Shown: piece after piece, positions 59,301 to 64,000 of the stretch
How the letters are laid out: each line of letters begins with the position of its first letter
Numbering within the stretch: the stretch's first letter is position 1
From: Cryptomeria japonica
Lineage: Eukaryota; Streptophyta; Pinopsida; Cupressales; Cupressaceae
Reading direction: 5' to 3'
Assembly (NCBI RefSeq): GCF_030272615.1
Contig: NC_081415.1
Span: 369,589,667-369,653,666, forward strand
Length of the DNA: 64,000 nucleotides
Notes under the pieces: generated by a model
The model's database searches: none
What the model saw: only the letters and a program-made list of their open reading frames with translations
Told to the model about the DNA's origin: nothing
Made by a program: the position numbers and the translations under genes

Positions 59301-60345
59301 ATGATCAACTATCCTTGTAGAGGAAATGGAAGAAATAAATCTGGGAACACCAGAACATCCCCACATGATACACCTAGAAGAATCATTGACTCCAGAAGAG
59401 ATCCTAATTTTATAGAGTTATTTCAAAAGAGACAGATCAATTTTGCATGGACTTATGCAAACATGCCAAGAATAAATCCAGATCTAGTGATGCATCACTT
59501 AACAGTAGTAGAAGGAGTGAAACTGGTAAAATAAAAACTTAGGAAAATGTATCCTCAGATCGCACTATTAGTGAAGGTAGAACTCAAAAATTTGTTAGAT
59601 GTTGGTTTCCTCGGACCAATTGATTATGCAAAATGGATCTCCAACATTGCATTAGTAGTAAAACTGACTGGGGGCATCTGTATCTATACAGATTTCAGAG
59701 ATCTAAACAAAGCATGTCCTAAGGATGACTTCCCTCTACCCAACATTGATATGACCGTAGACCTCACAATAGGACATGCAATGCTATCTCTCATGGATGG
59801 GTTCTTAGGATACAACCAGGTTAAGATTTCCCCCAAAGATCAACACAAAACTTCTTTCACATGCCCATGGGGAGCATACTGATGGAATATGATGCCATTT
59901 TGTCTAAAAAATGAAGGTGCCACATATTAAAGGGAAATGAATACCATATTCCATGACATGATGCATACACTAATGGAAGACTATGTCGATGATTTACTAC
60001 CTAAATCATTAACAAGAGATGATCACCTTGCAGTGTTGGATCTTCACTAGACTGGAATAGTATCATGTCCACCTCAATCCAAAGAAATGTGTCTTTGGAG
60101 TGACCTTAGGAAAGCTCCTAGGATACAATGTCTCGAACAAAGGCATTGAGATGGATCCTGCAAAAGTAAAGACAATCATGGAGATGCCACCTCCGAAGAA
60201 CATCAGTCAGTTGAGAATATTACAAGGGAGGCTACAGTTAATCCATCAGTTCATTTCACAATTGACCAATAAATGTCACCCCTTCACACATCTACTACAT
60301 AAGAATGTATGCTTCAAATGGAAAGAGAACTGCCAATAATCATTC
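59301..60345 (+). pseudogene. Element D reverse transcriptase
   Basis: Gypsy RT motifs: ELKNLLDVGFLGPIDYAKW, SNIALVVKLTGGICIYTDFR, NKACPKDDFPLPNIDMTVD, LMDGFLGYNQVKISPKDQ, FTCPWGAY and the intact catalytic YVDDLLPKS (about 59983-60010). The thumb continues at 60100 in another frame (LGYNVSNKGIEMDPAKV, LRILQGRLQLIHQFISQLT). Stops and frame changes make it defective. Confidence 0.92.
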
Positions 60346-60849
60346 CAACAACTTAAGGACTGCATGATGAAACCACAATTACTAACACCACCATCTCTAG
60401 ATAGGCCTTTGTTATTATACATATCTTCTATGACTACGACCTTAGGGGTATTACTAGCACAACATAATACAAAAGGAAAAGATTGTGCAATATACTACAT
60501 CTCTAGGACACTAGTAGGGTATGAACTCAATTATACACCCATTGAATGAGCTTGTCTTGTAGTAATTTTGGCAGCAACCAAACTGAGGCACTACATGCTA
60601 ACACATAAGATACAACTCATCACTAAGATAGACCCACTCAAGTATTTACTCAGTAAAGAAACACTAACAGGCTTCTTCGAAAAGTGGGTTATGATCCTCA
60701 GTGAGTTCTACATAGAGTATGTGGACCATAAAGCAATCAAAGGGAAAGTAATTGCATATCAATTGGCTAAAGTGCCACTCATAGGAGACCATCCTCTCAA
60801 CTCAAATTTTATGGATGAGGGTCTCTTCATAGTCTTGCTAGCACAATAG
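60346..60849 (+). pseudogene. Element D ordinary gypsy RNase H
   Basis: Sequence PLLLYISSMTTTLGVLLAQH, CAIYYISRTLVGYELNYTPIE and KLRHYMLTHKIQLITKIDPL is the connection/RNase H of gypsy pol. A TGA at 60547 interrupts it. The first catalytic Asp is not preserved (YISSM). Confidence 0.85.
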
Positions 60850-61290
60850 TGGAAGCTATATTTTGATGGGTCATACACTAGGGATGGTTTGGGAGTTGGC
60901 ATTCTTTTTATCACACCTCAAGGTGATAGCATTCAAAAATCATATAGGCTCACATTCCCATGCACAAACAACATAGAATAATATGAGGCCTTGATCATAG
61001 GACTAAGAATGGCCTTACAATAGAACTTGAAGGAGCTACAAGTATATGACAATTCACAACTGGTCATATGATAGGTTAATGATGATTACCAAACTAGGGA
61101 TGATAAGCTCATGCATTACAAGGAAATGAGTGATAGTTTTATGGAATTATTCATAGCTATCACCTTCAATCATATTCCTCGAGAGAAAAATAGAGCTGCA
61201 TATATAATGGCTACAATACCCTCTCTTCTCGATCTTCCACATAACTCAACATGCTATGAGTTCTTAGTTGAACAACTTTGAATCCTCGCT
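60850..61290 (+). pseudogene. Element D archaeal-type RNase H
   Basis: It begins WKLYFDGSYTRDGLGVG (Asp present), then a stop just before YEALIIGLRMAL (Glu present). QVYDNSQLVI follows (second Asp present, with the usual Gly lost), then NHIPREKNRAAYIMA, where the last Asp position is Tyr. Four stops interrupt it. It lies behind the ordinary RNase H and before integrase, which is the standard Tat arrangement. Confidence 0.88.
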
Positions 61291-62294
61291 TATGATATCC
61301 CAGAATCCAAGATAGTATGTCAACTCATCGGTCCCAATTCCCCATGGTATGGATAGTTTTAAGCTTACCTACATGATCAAATCCTTCCACCAAACCAATT
61401 GAATAATCAACAAAAAAACCTTCATACACCAATCCACCCGATACATAATCATTATCGAAACCCTATACCAACGAGGTCTTGATGGTACTCTCCTTTGATG
61501 TTTAGAGAAAGGTGAGGTGACCACAACTCTAGAAGAAGTACATGATAGAATCTATGGGGCCCAGTCAAGTGGCCATTCATTGGCTAAGAAGATCATGAGG
61601 ACAGGATACTATTGGCCCTCCATAGAAAAATACTCCTACTACTTTGTCAGAAAGTGTAAGAAATGCCAAGTACACAGAGATTTAATACATGCACCTGCGC
61701 AAGAACTACAACCCATCACAACACCATGCCCCTTTTGTCAGTGGGGACTTGACCTTGTAGGTAAAATCCATCCATCTTCACCCGCTAGTCATAAATTCAT
61801 CATTACCACCACTAAATATTTCACGAAGTGGATCGAAGCCGTTCCACTCACCTTAGTCACCAGCAAGAAGATCGCCTCACTCATCTAAATTATATCATCT
61901 ACCGGTATGGTGTTCCCATGTCTATCATCACAGATAACGGGCTTCCCTTCAAAAATTAGGATGTATGAGAACTTTGTGATAAATTTCATATCCAACACCG
62001 TTTCTCCACCCCATTTACCCACAAGGAAATGGTCAAGAAGAAGCCTCAAACAAGAACATATTAAGGATCTTAAAGAAGACATTCAATGATGTTGGCTGTG
62101 ATTGGCACATTCATCTAAATCCCATGCTATGGGCATATCAAACTAGCATTTGAACCCTTAAAGGCACAACCCCACACTCACTTGTTTATGGAGTAGAATC
62201 TATCTTGCCGATTTAGGTTGAATTACCAACCCTACGAATCTCCTTGCACAATCTTATTAATGATGAAGAATAACGAGTCTCCCATCTTCAGGAC
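61291..62294 (+). pseudogene. Element D integrase
   Basis: The open piece 61517-61888 has the HHCC zinc-binding region (VHDRIYGAQSSGHSLAKK, GYYWPSIEKY, CKKCQVH) and the core start GLDLVGKIHP (first Asp) and TKYFTKWIEAVPL. Downstream, in shifting frames, are IITDNGLPF (second Asp) and a region encoding the NGQEEASNK-type catalytic Glu motif (about 62025-62055). Stops are frequent. Confidence 0.85.
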
Positions 62295-62648
62295 TTGGAG
62301 CTACTTTATGAGAAGCGACAAGCTGCCTACAATCACCTTAAGGTGTATCAAAAACTCATGAGAAAAATCTATAATCATAGGGTCAAACCTCACACATTTG
62401 AGGTAGGAGATCTTGTTCTTAGAGAGAATCCTCACAATCAACCAAACGGAGAACACTGGGGCAAATTTGAATCCAATTGGCTGGGTCCATATGTCATCAT
62501 CACCGTCTTTGGATCTGGGTCATATCAGTTAGAAAATTCAGAAGGGGAACCACTGGTAGATCCAATCAACAACATGCATCTCAAAAAATTTCCATACATA
62601 AGTTGTGCAGAGCATCAAGCTCGTAAAATCTCAAAAAGACCAAAATGA
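62295..62648 (+). pseudogene. Element D integrase C-terminal domain
   Basis: A 117-codon frame with KLMRKIYNHRVKPHTFEVGD, LVLRENPHNQPNGEHWGKF, WLGPYVIITVFGSGSYQLE and NNMHLKKF. This is the conserved C-terminal tail of gypsy integrases and has no chromodomain. It ends the element D coding region. Confidence 0.88.
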
Positions 62649-62733
62649 TTAAGAAAAGGTCCCGAAAAAAGAAAGAAAATAGTAAAGAAAAAACATTCAT
62701 CCAAATGGTAAAAATGACTTCAGTGGTACCTTG
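62649..62733 (+). promoter_or_regulatory. Element D 3' UTR, purine-rich
   Basis: A long purine-rich stretch (about 62650-62690) could contain a polypurine tract. It is not directly followed by a sequence resembling the LTR proposed at 22154. Confidence 0.4.
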
Positions 62734-64000
62734 TGTAGTGCCCCTACCCTAGTCAGCTTTGTAAAACTAGTTTGACCTTGGTTGACTTTTTATGTGGCAT
62801 TCTTGAATGGTTGAATTACCATGATTGAATGTTGTAGTCGGATATTATGATTATTGTGCATATCTGTTAATGTGCTTTCGCATCGATTCTTATGTAAGTT
62901 TAATTGTTCTCCTGATTCTTGTTATTAATCTCGAGCTAACACCTTCATTAAATATATATATATATGCTTGTGTGACTCTTGGTTGTAGGAGATTGTAGGT
63001 ACAATACCACCTAGGTGCGAGGTTCATCTTCACCTGGATTCACAGGGTTGAGTATACCTCTTTCGTCCTTAGAAATTGGGTTAGGTGGTCGTAAAACCCT
63101 CAGTTTACCCTAGTCATGCTCAAGTGAGTGTCGCCTATGGTCCGTCAGTTTCCCTTTTCAATTGGGTTGTGGGTTGGGTATTTGGTTGGCTTTCTTGGGT
63201 TGCATGTGGTAAAGCTGAGTATTTAATCCTAAGTAGTTATTTTGATTTAATGTGTTCATTTACGCATTAGTAATTAAGAAACTAAAGTAAATAGGTTTCT
63301 TTTATATAATTAATCATTAATTAAAAATTGTTTTATTCATGTTTGTAGCAAGTTTAATTTAATGGTTAATTTTAAATAATGAATTTATTCAATTTATGCA
63401 TTTTGAAAGGGAAGATTTAAATTTATTCGAAATAGAAATAATTTAATCTTTGTTTCTCTTTGGAATAGAAAGGTTAATTTTTAATTATTTAAGAAAATCA
63501 ATTTTAATTAGAAAAGCAAGTTTAATTTACATATATATTTGAAATTGTGTGAAAGATTGATTTTGGGATTTTATTTAATTAAAAATATTTTACCCTCATT
63601 AATATTGTGAAATATAAATGTTAGCTTTGTTAATATTGAGAAAATTAAAAATAAATGAGGGAGAGAAGCATTTTGATTTTTTTTAATTAGAAAAGCAAGC
63701 TTAGGTTATTTGAATAGTTGAAGAAAATGATTTTTTATGTTTATTTAAAAGATGTTAAATTCAAAAATAAGGGATTAGGTCAAGATTCTTCCATTTACCC
63801 TAGGGTTGGGAAATATTTTGGGGGATTATTTTTGGAGAGCATTTTTTTTGGAAAATATTTTGGAGTACGATTTTTGGAGGAGATTTGGGCATTTTGGGAA
63901 GAAAGGATTTCTTGAGTTGCAGGTTGGGGCTCTTCATCAAATCTTGCCAGGAATGCGAAATGAGGGAGGGTTCTTATTTTGTTTCCTTTGTTAAAAAAAA
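62734..64000 (+). repeat. Probable LTR of another element (start only)
   Basis: TGTAGTGCCCCTACCC is a plausible gypsy LTR start, and the sequence loses coding character here. It is AT-rich, with a TATATA run near 62955 and no supported gene. It does not resemble 22154-24042, so it is more likely a separate insertion than the element D 3' LTR. The right end is outside the window. Confidence 0.4.

Larger units (their letters stand above)
22154..62733 (+). mobile_element. Element D: Tat-like gypsy element split by nested insertions
   Basis: In order: putative 5' LTR (22154-24042), primer site (24046-24064), leader (24065-25495), Copia-2 insertion, leader again (33357-34697), gag start (34698-34715), giant gypsy insertion, then gag-protease-RT-RNase H-archaeal RNase H-integrase (55450-62648). 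This is the Tat order. The frame that opens at 34698 continues in phase at 55450 once the giant element and one GGTCT are removed, which shows the two parts were one gene. The 3' LTR is not recognised. Confidence 0.75.

Overview
This 64 kb window looks like nuclear DNA of a seed plant with a very large, repeat-filled genome. The mix of long-LTR Ty1/copia elements with initiator-Met tRNA primer sites, Tat-type Ty3/gypsy elements, plant L1 LINEs carrying RNase H, and heavy decay by transition mutations would suit a gymnosperm, but I cannot name a species. I see no intact cellular gene, tRNA, rRNA or CRISPR array. Almost everything is retrotransposon sequence, most of it nested and broken. Coordinates of LTR ends, TSDs and motifs were read by eye and may be off by 1-2 bases.

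Layout. (1) 1-7498: a Ty1/copia element on the minus strand (Copia-1) with 1.55 kb LTRs; the left LTR is cut by the window edge. It sits next to the leader of an older Tat-like gypsy element, of which the LTR (8073-9502), primer site and leader remain (7499-9502). (2) 9750-11339, minus: a decayed unknown ORF (acidic tract, basic C-terminal part, hydrophobic tail). 11475-13484, minus: LINE ORF1 plus the first 31 codons of ORF2. (3) 13485-14915: AT-rich DNA with a 79 bp near-perfect palindrome. (4) 14916-21697: a plant L1 LINE on the plus strand with ORF1, endonuclease, RT, zf-RVT, RNase H, an extra 3' ORF and a TAAA-type tail. (5) 22154-62733: a Tat-like gypsy element on the plus strand (element D), taken apart by later insertions. 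Copia-2 (25496-33351, TSD ACATC) lies in its leader, and a giant gypsy element (34716-55444, minus, TSD GGTCT) lies 18 bp into its gag. Copia-2 holds a solo LTR (32139-33284, TSD ATATT). The giant element's 3' LTR holds two more solo LTRs (37383-38498, TSD GTGTG; 41232-42758, TSD CCATC). (6) 62734-64000: a probable LTR of yet another element.

The main discovery candidate is the giant gypsy element. Its LTRs are about 5.6 kb each, against an internal region of only 6.9 kb. Each LTR contains a sense-strand reading frame of about 980 codons for a protein I do not recognise. In the right LTR (50849-53794) the whole frame survives without a frameshift and is broken only by in-frame stops. The same element encodes an archaeal-type RNase H fused behind the protease and upstream of RT, in addition to the ordinary RNase H behind RT. 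Its leader carries several extra copies of the primer-binding-site motif, and its U3 carries about ten diverged copies of a short dyad motif. The smaller Tat-like LTR at 8073-9502 shares the leader layout and a U5 motif but has no ORF, which suggests the giant family gained the ORF-bearing segment.
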